From: Mesorhizobium ciceri biovar biserrulae WSM1271
GTDB lineage: Bacteria > Pseudomonadota > Alphaproteobacteria > Rhizobiales > Rhizobiaceae
Reading direction: 5' to 3'
Length of the DNA: 64,000 bases
NCBI RefSeq assembly: GCF_000185905.1
Contig: NC_014923.1
Coordinates: 3,495,501 to 3,559,500 of the forward strand
Below, in pieces: positions 42,727 through 51,252 of the stretch. The notes under the pieces are model-generated. The model worked only from the letters and a program-made list of their open reading frames with translations. It did not search any database and was not told the DNA's origin. A program made the position numbers and the translations under genes. Positions within the stretch are counted from its first letter, which is position 1. Each line of letters starts with the position of its first letter.

Positions 42727-44046
42727 GAGCTGTTCGTTGCCGGTCTCGGTGATCAGGATCTGCTCTTCGAGCTTGACGCCTTCGCGCCCGCCAAGCCGGC
42801 CGATATAGCTTTCCACGCACAGCACCATGCCAGGTTCCAGCACGCCGTCCGGCGTGTCCGATGTCCAGTCGCTGGCATGCGGCAAGGTAGGGTATTCATC
42901 GGCCAGACCGACGCCGTGATAGAGCACGCCGTAGCGCGTCGGGAAGCAGTCACCCGGCGGCACCGCCGAGGCTTCGACGAGGTCGCGAAACGAGATGCCT
43001 GGCTGCATCAGAGCCGTGTTGTGTTCGATCTGGTCGGCGGCGATGCGGAACAGGGCGCGCTGTTCATTCGACGGGTTTGCATCACCGCACAGCCAGGTGC
43101 GCGACAGGTCGGCGCAGAAGCCGTAGGGGCCGATCAGGTCGGTGTCGAAGGCGACGAGATCGCCAGCCTCGATCTTTCGCGAAGAGCATTCCTGGAACCA
43201 CGGATTGGTGCGCGGGCCTGACGTCAGCAGTCGCGTCTCGATCCACTCGCCGCCGCGCGCGATGTTGCCACGATGCAATTCCGCCCATAGCTCGTTCTCG
43301 GAAATGCCCGGCTTCAGCGCCAGTTCCATCTCGCCCATCGCCGCTTCGCAAGCGACAATCGCCCGGCGCATGGCGAGGATTTCGTCCGGCGATTTGATCA
43401 GCCGCGCGTTCTCCATCACTGCTTCGCCATTGCCGATGGAAATGCCGAGGCGAGCCAGCTCCTCGACGCCTTCGGGATTGATGTGGTCGACGGCGATGCG
43501 GCTGTTGCCGCTACCATGTTCCCTGACCAAATCGGCTATTCCGGCGGCCCAACGGCGGACCTTTTGCTCGGTCAGCTCACCGCCATAGAGATACATCCAC
43601 GACATCGCCGGCCGCACCTCGTTGACGACGCCAGAATGGTCGGACAGGTGCTCGCAGGAAAAATAGTCGAACAGCACCACCGGCCCCTCGGTGGCGACAA
43701 AACAATGCCGCGTCGGATTGTGCGCCACCCAAAGCTGCATGTTGGTGCTGTCGGTGGCGTAGCGGATGTTGACGGGGTCGTAGAGCAGGGCGCCGGCATA
43801 GCCGCGCCGCTTCAGCTCGGCGCGGATACGCTCCAGCCGGTATTTTCGCATCGCCGCCAGGTCGGGCGCGGCAATGCCTGCCGCCGCCCACTCAGCCTCG
43901 GCCTGCGGGCCATAGCCCAGCACATGCTGGTTGAGCGAACCCGCCTTCTGGCGGGAGGCGTCGCGCAAAGCTTCGATCGAGCCCGGCTCGAACGGCATGA
44001 TCTTGCGGTGGCAGCCAAAGCTGCCCTTCGGCCCCGCGCTGTCCAT
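42691..44046 (-). CDS. M24-family metalloenzyme, DddP-like (candidate DMSP lyase)
   Basis: A 451-residue creatinase-fold protein. Metal-ligand candidates are D301, D303, D313, H377, E412 and E427 (FDTDLIGPYGFCADLSRTW, YGVLYHGVGLADEYP, VLCVESYIG, VKLEEQIL). Their spacing equals that recalled for the DMSP lyase DddP of Ruegeria lacuscaerulensis (D295, D297, D307, H371, E406, E421), and D383 and Y372 fall on its catalytic Asp377 and Tyr366. DddP cleaves DMSP to DMS and acrylate. It lies nine bases after a FAD/GcvT enzyme in one operon, so a betaine or creatine-like substrate is also possible. Confidence 0.8.
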   Translation of the reverse strand: MDSAGPKGSFGCHRKIMPFEPGSIEALRDASRQKAGSLNQHVLGYGPQAEAEWAAAGIAAPDLAAMRKYRLERIRAELKRRGYAGALLYDPVNIRYATDSTNMQLWVAHNPTRHCFVATEGPVVLFDYFSCEHLSDHSGVVNEVRPAMSWMYLYGGELTEQKVRRWAAGIADLVREHGSGNSRIAVDHINPEGVEELARLGISIGNGEAVMENARLIKSPDEILAMRRAIVACEAAMGEMELALKPGISENELWAELHRGNIARGGEWIETRLLTSGPRTNPWFQECSSRKIEAGDLVAFDTDLIGPYGFCADLSRTWLCGDANPSNEQRALFRIAADQIEHNTALMQPGISFRDLVEASAVPPGDCFPTRYGVLYHGVGLADEYPTLPHASDWTSDTPDGVLEPGMVLCVESYIGRLGGREGVKLEEQILITETGNEQLSTYPLDTRLLG

Positions 44047-44055
44047 CGTCGAACC

Positions 44056-46626
44056 TCAGGTCCGCATCTTCTCGCCGCTCGGATCGAAGGGCGCTTCGAC
44101 ATTGATGCGGGCCGGGCGCCGGTGACCGAGGATCTCGATCTCGAACAGCCCGGCACTTTCGTCCTCGGCAAGCGCTGCGGGGATGTAGCCCTGCGCCATC
44201 GACTTCTGCACATAATGCGCATAGCCGCCCGACGTGACCCAGCCGACCACGCGCCAGTCGCCGTCGACGATGCCGCGCACGGCGGATGCGCCTTCGGCAG
44301 CCTTGGAGCCACGTATTTCCTTGCCGCCCTTGTCGAAGCGCGGCGCGCCATAGCCATGCGGCTTTTCCACCGTGCCGTAGTCCTTGCTGACCTTGGCCCA
44401 GATCGGCTCGTCGCCCATGACATCGGCATCGGTGGCATCGACGATGAAGGAGACGCGGCGCAGCTTTGGCCCCTCGGCCTGTTCCTTGGCGGCGGCCTCG
44501 CGGCCGATGAAGTCATTCTTCTCGAGCTTGATGAAGCGGTCCATCGCGCCCTCGAACGGTCCATAGATCGGCCGCAACTCGCGGAACCAGGTCGGAAAGT
44601 TCTTTTCGAGGCGCATGGAGAGCAGAGCGCGCATGCCGAAATCGACAAGGCCGAATTCCTCGCCGGCGTCCTTAATTGCTTTGTAAACCAGGCGTTCGTA
44701 GGCCGGCGCCATCCAGATTTCATAGCCGAGGTCGCCGGTGTAGGTGATGCGGTTGACCATGCAGGGCGCCCCGCCAACAGCCATCTCGCGGAAATCCATG
44801 AAACGGAAGGCTTTTGTCGAGACGTCGACATCGACCAGTTTCTGCAGCAGGTCCCGTGATTTCGGCCCGGCGATCGACAGGCCGACCAGCGTCTGGTCGA
44901 AGCGGTGGATGCGCACCGTTCCGTCCTTCGGCAGGTGCTTCTCGAACCAGCGCATGTGGTATTTCTGCGCCGCCGAAGAGCCCCAGATCATGAAGCGGTC
45001 TTCTGCCGCCTTGGCGATGGTGAAGTCGCCGATCAGCTTGCCGAACTCGTTGAGCATCGGCGTCAGCACGATGCGGCGGGTCTTCGGCATGCGGTTGGTC
45101 ATCAGCCGGTTGAGGAAATCCTCGGCCGCGGGTCCCGAGACTTCGTATTTGGCAAAATTGGCGATCTCGGTGACGCCGACGCGCTCACGCGTGGCGCGCA
45201 CTTCCTCGCCGATGGGCCCAAAATCGTTGGAGCGATGGAAGGAGACGATATCCCTGGGTTCCTTGCCTTCAGGTGCGAACCAGAGCGGGGTTTCGAGGCC
45301 CCAGCTGTCGCCCATGACGGCGTTGTTGGCCAGCATCGTGTCGTAGAGCGGCGTCGTCTGCGCCGGACGTGCCGCCGGCAGTTCCTCATTGGGGAAGCGG
45401 ATGGAGAAGCGGCGCGAATAGTTTTCCCGCACCTTGGCGTTGGTGTACCGCAGGCCGGCCCATTCACCGAAGCGTGTAACATCCATGCCCCAGACATCGA
45501 AGCCAGGATCGCCATGCACCATCCAGTTCGACAGCGCCAGACCGACGCCGCCGCCTTGGCTGAAGCCGGCCATCACGGCGCAGGCGCACCAGAAATTGGT
45601 CAGGCCCTGCACCGGGCCGACCAGCGGGTTGCCGTCCAGCGCGAAGGTGAAGGGGCCGTTGATGATCTGCTTGATGCCGGCCTTCTCGATGCCGGGGAAA
45701 TGCTTGAAGCCTATTTCCAGCGACGGCGCGATGCGGTCGAGGTCCGGCGGCAGCAATTCGTGGCCGAAATCCCATGGCGTGTTGACCGGCGACCACGGCT
45801 TGCAGGCCTTCTCGTAGGTGCCGAGCAGGATGCCGTTGCGCTCCTGGCGGGTGTAGATCTCGCCCTTGAAGTCGAGCACGCCGATCATTTCGCGGCCGGT
45901 CGATTTGTTGAACTCCTCGACCTCCGGCATCGGCTCGGTGAGCAGATACATGTGCTCCATGGCAAGAACCGGCAGCTCGACGCCGACCATGCGGCCGATC
46001 TCGCGCGCCCACAGGCCGCCGCAATTGACGACATGCTCGGCCTTCACCGTGCCCTGTTCGGTGACGACATTCCAGGTGCCGTCGACCTCCTGCGTCAATT
46101 CCACGACGCGGTTGCGCAGCACGATCTCGGCGCCGAGTTTTTTCGCCGCCTTTGAATAGGCGATGGTGGTGCCGGACGGGTCGAGATGGCCTTCGACCGG
46201 ATCCCACATGGCGCCGACGAAATTGGTCTCGTCCATCAGCGGGAACATCGCCTTGGCTTCGGAAGGGGTGATCAGCTCTGTGTCCATGCCGAGATACCGG
46301 CCCTTGGCGTGGGCAAGGCGCAGGAAGTCCATGCGCTCGGGCGTATCGGCCATCATCACGCCGCCGGTCAAATGCAGCGAGCAGGACTGGCCGGATATCT
46401 CCTCGATCTCCTTGTAGAGCTGCACCGTATAGGCCTGCAGCTTGGCGACGTTGGGGTCGCCGTTCAGCGTGTGGAAGCCGCCCGCCGCGTGCCAGGACGA
46501 GCCGGATGTGAGTTCAGAGCGCTCGATCAGCATGATGTCGGTCCAGCCGGCTTTGGCCAGGTGGTAGAGAACCGAGCAGCCGACGACGCCGCCGCCGATG
46601 ACAACCGCTTTTACGTGAGATTTCAT
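44056..46626 (-). CDS. FAD-dependent oxidoreductase with GcvT domain (dimethylglycine dehydrogenase-like)
   Basis: An 856-residue protein. The FAD domain begins AVVIGGGVVGCSVLYHLAKAGW, and SGSSWHAAGG places His46 where dimethylglycine dehydrogenase binds FAD covalently. The C-terminal GcvT part (about 440-850) contains YEVSGPAAEDFLNRL and RITYTGDLGYEIWM. It should demethylate an N-methyl compound and deliver CH2-THF. It is cotranscribed with the downstream DddP-like gene (nine-base gap). Of the three paralogues here it looks closest to classical DMGDH, and the MttB gene upstream would yield dimethylglycine if its substrate is glycine betaine. Confidence 0.88.
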   Translation of the reverse strand: MKSHVKAVVIGGGVVGCSVLYHLAKAGWTDIMLIERSELTSGSSWHAAGGFHTLNGDPNVAKLQAYTVQLYKEIEEISGQSCSLHLTGGVMMADTPERMDFLRLAHAKGRYLGMDTELITPSEAKAMFPLMDETNFVGAMWDPVEGHLDPSGTTIAYSKAAKKLGAEIVLRNRVVELTQEVDGTWNVVTEQGTVKAEHVVNCGGLWAREIGRMVGVELPVLAMEHMYLLTEPMPEVEEFNKSTGREMIGVLDFKGEIYTRQERNGILLGTYEKACKPWSPVNTPWDFGHELLPPDLDRIAPSLEIGFKHFPGIEKAGIKQIINGPFTFALDGNPLVGPVQGLTNFWCACAVMAGFSQGGGVGLALSNWMVHGDPGFDVWGMDVTRFGEWAGLRYTNAKVRENYSRRFSIRFPNEELPAARPAQTTPLYDTMLANNAVMGDSWGLETPLWFAPEGKEPRDIVSFHRSNDFGPIGEEVRATRERVGVTEIANFAKYEVSGPAAEDFLNRLMTNRMPKTRRIVLTPMLNEFGKLIGDFTIAKAAEDRFMIWGSSAAQKYHMRWFEKHLPKDGTVRIHRFDQTLVGLSIAGPKSRDLLQKLVDVDVSTKAFRFMDFREMAVGGAPCMVNRITYTGDLGYEIWMAPAYERLVYKAIKDAGEEFGLVDFGMRALLSMRLEKNFPTWFRELRPIYGPFEGAMDRFIKLEKNDFIGREAAAKEQAEGPKLRRVSFIVDATDADVMGDEPIWAKVSKDYGTVEKPHGYGAPRFDKGGKEIRGSKAAEGASAVRGIVDGDWRVVGWVTSGGYAHYVQKSMAQGYIPAALAEDESAGLFEIEILGHRRPARINVEAPFDPSGEKMRT

Positions 46627-46711
46627 CTGGATAGGTCCGCTTTTGGAGAGATTGAATCGGGGGAGTGGGGCGTGCCTGTTTCGCGACGGCTGCGTGTTTC
46701 GTGAATGGCTT

Positions 46712-46853
46712 CCCCCACTCCGTCGCTGCTTCGCAGCGCCACCTCTCTCCCCTCCGGAGGGAGAGGAAGGGCGCTAGCCGGTATAAGCTCGCGCCCTTCC
46801 TCTACCCCGTGGATCGGGGGAGAGGTGGCGAGCGCAGCTCGACGGAGTGGGGG
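46712..46853. repeat. Intergenic palindromic repeat element, about 142 bp
   Basis: Outer ends CCCCCACTCCGTCG and CGACGGAGTGGGGG pair. Inside, CCACCTCTC pairs with GAGAGGTGG and GAGGAAGGGCGC with GCGCCCTTCCTC. Small hairpins (GCTGCTTCGCAGC; CCCTCCGGAGGG) interrupt the arms. It lies between two minus-strand genes. It resembles dispersed intergenic repeats seen in Mesorhizobium genomes (recollection). It may act as a transcript hairpin between mttB and the oxidase gene. Confidence 0.75.
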
Positions 46854-46880
46854 TCGACCGTTCATCAACAATACTGCCGA

Positions 46881-48458
46881 TCAAAAATCGGTCGGCGCGC
46901 CGCCTTCGGACCGGCGCTTGGCGACGAAGGCGTTGAGTTCCTCGCGGATGGCCGGGTCCATGTAAGGCTCCTCATAGGACGCCAGCCGCTCCTTCCAGAC
47001 CTTGTTGGCCTTTTCGAGCGCCGTCGGTGAGCCGGCTTCCGCCCAGGTCTCGTAATTGCGCCAGTCGGAGAGGATCGGCGAGTAGAAGGCGGTCTTGTAG
47101 CGGTCCTGCGTGTGCTGGGTGCCGAAGAAATGGCCCCCGGGGCCGACCGACTGGATGGCGTCGAAGCCGAGTGCCTCTTCGGAAAGGTCGAGCGGGGTCA
47201 GGAATTCGGCCACCATCTGCAGCAGGTCAATGTCCAGAATGGTCTTCTCGTAGGAGCAGCGCAGGCCGCCTTCGAGCCAGCCGGCGGCATGCATCATCAG
47301 GTTGCCGCCGCCCTGGATGGCGCCCCACAACGAGAACACGCTTTCATAAGCCGCCTGCGCGTCGACCGTGTTGGCGGCGCAGGTGTTGGAGGTGCGGTAG
47401 GGGATGTTGTAGCGGCGGGCAAGCTGGCCGCCGACGAGCTGCGCCTTCATGTATTCCGGCGTGCCGAACGCCGGTGAACCGGACTTCATGTCGACATTGG
47501 AGGTGAAGCCGCCATATCCGACGGGGGCGCCCTTGCGCACCATCTGGGCGAAGGCAATGCCGGCAAGCGCCTCCGCGTTCTGCTGCACCAGTGCGCCGGC
47601 GATGGTGACAGGCGCCATCGCACCCGACAGGGTGAACGGCGTCACGACGACGACCTGGCCCTTGCTCGACATCTGGATGATGCCTTCCATCATCGGCACA
47701 TCGAGTTTCAGCGGCGAATTCGTGTTGATGATGGTGAAGACGGACGGCTCTTCGAGCATCTGCTCGTGGCTGATGCCGCGCGCGATCCTGGCGATCTCGA
47801 TGCCGTCGACATTGCGTTCCTTGCCGAGCGAATAGATGTGGAACACCTTGTCGGTGAGCACACTGAGATCGCGGATGCATTCGAGATGGCGGACGGATGG
47901 ATGGATATCGGTCGGCTCGACCGGGTAGCCGCCCGTGCAGTTCAGAATGTTGTGCATCTGCGCGAGCTTGAGGAAGTTGCGGTAGTCCTGCTGGTTGCCG
48001 GGCCGGCGGCCGCGATCGATGTCGGAGCAATTGGGCGCCGACGCCATCATCGAGACGATCACATTGTTGCCGCCGAAGCGCACATTGTGCGCAGGATTGC
48101 GGGCATGGATGGTGAATTCCGACGGGCAGTGCGACACCAGGTCGAGGATCATGTCGCTGTCGAAGCGCACCCGCTCTGAGCCGTCACGCACGTCGGCGCC
48201 ATGCGCCTTCATGATGCTGCGGGCCTCGTCATGCAGCACGTCGACGCCGATTTCCCGCAGCACGCGCAGGGAAGCGAGGTGAATCGATTCCAGCTCGTCG
48301 TCGGAGACCAGCCTGGTTGGCGCCAGAGGGTTCTTCAACTGGCGAAAAGCCGGCTGCTCGAACGCGGCCGAGCCGCCGGCGCGCTTTCCAGCGCGGCCGC
48401 CGCGACGGGCGCGGTCGGTGGCCAATGCCGGTTCTGAGGGTTGTAGGGCGACGGTCAT
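46881..48458 (-). CDS. MttB-superfamily corrinoid methyltransferase, second copy (non-pyrrolysine)
   Basis: A 525-residue paralogue of the protein at 26298. After an Arg/Gly-rich leader the core shows INTNSPLKLDVPMME, APVTIAGALVQQNAEALAG, YGGFTSNVDMKSGSPAFGTPEY, NTCAANTVDAQAAYESVF and HAAGWLEGGLRCSYEKTI. No amber codon interrupts it. It probably heads an operon with the DMGDH-like and DddP-like genes, so its substrate may be a quaternary amine whose demethylated product feeds the oxidase. It has no corrinoid gene of its own nearby and may share the one at 25327. Confidence 0.87.
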   Translation of the reverse strand: MTVALQPSEPALATDRARRGGRAGKRAGGSAAFEQPAFRQLKNPLAPTRLVSDDELESIHLASLRVLREIGVDVLHDEARSIMKAHGADVRDGSERVRFDSDMILDLVSHCPSEFTIHARNPAHNVRFGGNNVIVSMMASAPNCSDIDRGRRPGNQQDYRNFLKLAQMHNILNCTGGYPVEPTDIHPSVRHLECIRDLSVLTDKVFHIYSLGKERNVDGIEIARIARGISHEQMLEEPSVFTIINTNSPLKLDVPMMEGIIQMSSKGQVVVVTPFTLSGAMAPVTIAGALVQQNAEALAGIAFAQMVRKGAPVGYGGFTSNVDMKSGSPAFGTPEYMKAQLVGGQLARRYNIPYRTSNTCAANTVDAQAAYESVFSLWGAIQGGGNLMMHAAGWLEGGLRCSYEKTILDIDLLQMVAEFLTPLDLSEEALGFDAIQSVGPGGHFFGTQHTQDRYKTAFYSPILSDWRNYETWAEAGSPTALEKANKVWKERLASYEEPYMDPAIREELNAFVAKRRSEGGAPTDF

Positions 48459-48710
48459 GATGGTCCTCGTAGGATGCGATAGCGGGCGGCATAATGGACC
48501 GGCGGCTGTCCGGCCATTGCGGAGGCGACGACCACTAGGGCGAGGGAAGCGACATGCCGGAACGGCAGGTGCCCGGCCGCGACATCGGCGTGATTAGGTT
48601 GCCGCGTTGGAGCAAGCGGATTTCGGTGGCCGGCCCTTTCCTTCCGGGGATCGAACCGATAGCTACTTGGCTTGCCGGCCTGATGGCCAGCAGTTCATCT
48701 GGATGGCAGC

Positions 48711-49886
48711 ATGGTCGCGACCGGCTCGAGCGAAGGCGAAGCAGGAACGCAATGGGCAGCGCTTGCCGGCGTCACCGCGGCACTTGCCATGTTTGGCGCC
48801 GCGCAAGGGCTGAGCTCGCCGCTGTTCACATTGCTGATGCAGAAGCAAGGCATGTCGCCGGCGCTGATCGGCCTGTCGGCGGCGATGATGCCGCTCGGGC
48901 TGATCCTGTCGGCTTCCTTCGTGCCGGCGGCGGTGCGGCTGGTCGGCGGGCGCAACCTGGCGGTCGGCTGCTCGCTGATCGGCGCGCTCTGCTTCCTGGG
49001 CATCGGCTATCTGCAGGACTGGGTGGCGTGGTTCGTCATCCGCTTCATCATCGGCGTGGTCATCAATCCGCTTTATATCCTTGGCGAGGTGTGGGCGCTG
49101 TCGCTGGCACCGCCGTCGCGGCGCGGCCGGGTGATGGGCGTGTTCAACACGCTGATGGGCGCCGGTTATGCCGCCGGACCATTCGCGCTGACCCTGCTCG
49201 GTACGTCGGGCTGGGCGCCTTTCATGGTCGGCGTCGCCGGCTTCGCGCTCTGCGCGGTGATCCTGCACGCCGTCTCGTCAAAGCTCACCGGCTTCGAGGA
49301 TGACGGCCAGCCTGCCAGCGGCCTTGTCGGGTTTGCCAAAATGGCGCCGGCGCTGCTGCTTGCCGTGCTTGTCTCGGCGGCGGTCCAGCAGAGCACCTAT
49401 GCGCTGGTCCCGGTCTTCGGCGCCAGCTATGGCCTGGCGGAAGCCGTTCTGGCCTCGCTGGTGATGGCGCTTTCCCTCGGCAACATCCTGCTGCAGATAC
49501 CACTCGGCCTTCTGGCGGAGCGTTTTGGCGGCCGCGCCATGATCATCGTCTGCGCACTGGCAACAACCGTTTGCGCGCTTTTGCTGTCTCTGCTGATCAC
49601 AACGCCGTTGATCTGGGTGGTGCTGCTGGTGATGGGCGCGGTCGGTTACGGTGTCTACACCATGGCATTGGTCGAACTCGGCAGCCGGTTCAAGGGCTCT
49701 GTGCTGGTCGCCGGCAACGCTGCCTTTGCGCTGATGTGGGGCGTTGGTGGCATCGTCGGCCCACCCGGTGCGGGCCTGCTCATGCAAGGCATCGGCCCAC
49801 TTGGGCTGCCGGTGGTTATTGCCGCTCTCGACGCGGTGCTGGTGATGTTCGCGCTGTACCGCTCATCCATGCGCCGAGCTTCCTGA
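48711..49886 (+). CDS. MFS transporter, YcaD-like (first of a tandem pair)
   Basis: A 391-residue protein with twelve predicted helices. Motifs include SPALIGLSAAMMPLGLILSA in the first half, RRGRVMGVFNTLMGAGYAAGP around the central loop and WGVGGIVGPPGAGLLM near the end. It is divergent from the second mttB gene and could move a substrate or product of that operon. The next gene is a clear paralogue with matching motifs, so the pair arose by tandem duplication. Confidence 0.85.
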   Translation: MVATGSSEGEAGTQWAALAGVTAALAMFGAAQGLSSPLFTLLMQKQGMSPALIGLSAAMMPLGLILSASFVPAAVRLVGGRNLAVGCSLIGALCFLGIGYLQDWVAWFVIRFIIGVVINPLYILGEVWALSLAPPSRRGRVMGVFNTLMGAGYAAGPFALTLLGTSGWAPFMVGVAGFALCAVILHAVSSKLTGFEDDGQPASGLVGFAKMAPALLLAVLVSAAVQQSTYALVPVFGASYGLAEAVLASLVMALSLGNILLQIPLGLLAERFGGRAMIIVCALATTVCALLLSLLITTPLIWVVLLVMGAVGYGVYTMALVELGSRFKGSVLVAGNAAFALMWGVGGIVGPPGAGLLMQGIGPLGLPVVIAALDAVLVMFALYRSSMRRAS

Positions 49887-49929
49887 TAAGCCCAACCTCC
49901 TGACAGGCCCAGCCTCCTGACAGGCACTG
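49879..49929 (+). repeat. Three 17-bp tandem repeats over the stop of the first MFS gene
   Basis: The units are CTTCCTGATAAGCCCAA, CCTCCTGACAGGCCCAG and CCTCCTGACAGGCACTG. The first contains the gene's TGA stop (49884-49886), and each unit carries another TGA. It is probably slippage; no function is implied. Confidence 0.8.
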
Positions 49930-50013
49930 TCTGGAGCAAGCAGTTTTCGCCCGCCAGGGGCTTACCTCTGCGCAACTCAATCGCTAATCCTGCAGCCCGA
50001 CAGCGGTGCGTAC

Positions 50014-51186
50014 ATGAATTTGGTTGAATCGAACAAGGACGAGACGATGCAATGGGCGGCGATCACCGGTGTGATCGCGACCGTCTCGGTGTTTGCCATC
50101 GCGCAAGGGTTGTCCTATCCGCTGCTGAGTTTCATCCTGCAGCGCCAGGGCGTTTCGCCAGCGATGATCGGCTTGTCGGCGGCCATGACGCCGATTGGCT
50201 TCATTCTGTCATCGCCGTTGATCCCGGCGCTGGCCCGCCGATTCGGGGCAGGGCGCACCGCGCTCACCTGTGCGGCCCTTTCGGCTGTCGTGCTGGCGCT
50301 GATCGGCTGGACGCAAAATGTCTATTTGTGGTTTCCCCTGCGCTTCCTGATCGGCGTCGTGACCAATCCGCTCTATGTGCTGAGCGAGATCTGGGTGATC
50401 GCGCTGGCACCGCCGGCCCGACGCGGCCGCGTCATGGGTGTCTATTCGACGATCATCTCGGCCGGTTTCGCGACCGGGCCACTATGCCTGCTTGCAGTTG
50501 GCACTGAGGGCTGGCCGCCCTTCCTCGTCGGCATTTTCGCCTTCGTGCTGTGTGGCATTTGCCTGGCCTCGGTGCTGCCGCGTTTGCCCAAGGTCGACGA
50601 GGCCGGGCACCAGGTTTCCGTCCTGGGTTTCGTGCCGCTGGCGTGGCTGCTTTTGTTCGCCGTCATAGTCGCCGCCGGCTTCGAACAGGGTGCGCTGGCG
50701 TTGCTGCCGGTCTATGGCACCCATCACGGCATCACCGAAATCCGCATGTCGGCGCTGCTGTCGGTGATGATCGCCGGCAACATCGCCATGCAGGTGCCGC
50801 TCGGCCTTTTGGCGGAAAGGCTTTCCGCGCGCCTGGTGCGGCTTGCCTGCGTCGCGATCACGGTGCTCGGCTGCGTCCTGCTTCCGCTTCTCATCGAGTC
50901 GCCGCTGATCTGGCCAATGATCTTTGTCTGGGGCGCGGTTTCCTACGGCATCTACACGATGTCGATCATCGAGCTCGGCGAACGCTTCACCGGCTCCGCA
51001 CTGGTCGCCGGCAATGCGGCCTTCTCCTTGATGTGGGGCGTCGGCGGCATCGCCGTGCCGCCGCTGGCGGGGGGCGCCATGGATGTTATGGGCGCCGGCG
51101 GACTGCCGATCACGCTTGGGCTGCTGTGCCTGGCGCTGGCCATTGCGAGCCTCGCTGGTCGGCGGAAAGCCTCAATTGTGCGCTGA
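50014..51186 (+). CDS. MFS transporter, YcaD-like (second of a tandem pair)
   Basis: A 390-residue paralogue of the preceding transporter: SPAMIGLSAAMTPIGFILSS, RRGRVMGVYSTIISAGFATGP and WGVGGIAVPPLAGGAMD match the first copy position for position. The N-terminal leader differs. The intervening 127 bases hold the tandem repeats and likely a separate promoter. The substrate may have diverged from that of the first copy. Confidence 0.85.
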   Translation: MNLVESNKDETMQWAAITGVIATVSVFAIAQGLSYPLLSFILQRQGVSPAMIGLSAAMTPIGFILSSPLIPALARRFGAGRTALTCAALSAVVLALIGWTQNVYLWFPLRFLIGVVTNPLYVLSEIWVIALAPPARRGRVMGVYSTIISAGFATGPLCLLAVGTEGWPPFLVGIFAFVLCGICLASVLPRLPKVDEAGHQVSVLGFVPLAWLLLFAVIVAAGFEQGALALLPVYGTHHGITEIRMSALLSVMIAGNIAMQVPLGLLAERLSARLVRLACVAITVLGCVLLPLLIESPLIWPMIFVWGAVSYGIYTMSIIELGERFTGSALVAGNAAFSLMWGVGGIAVPPLAGGAMDVMGAGGLPITLGLLCLALAIASLAGRRKASIVR

Positions 51187-51252
51187 ACATGGTGAATATC
51201 GACGGCCTGTCGGCGTTGGCTTTTTCAAAGCAACGCGTTTATCGGAGACCTC

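Noticed and set aside
46712..46853. CRISPR-like or IS-like element
   Set aside because: The element is a single nested palindrome without spacers, a transposase or target duplications that I can see.
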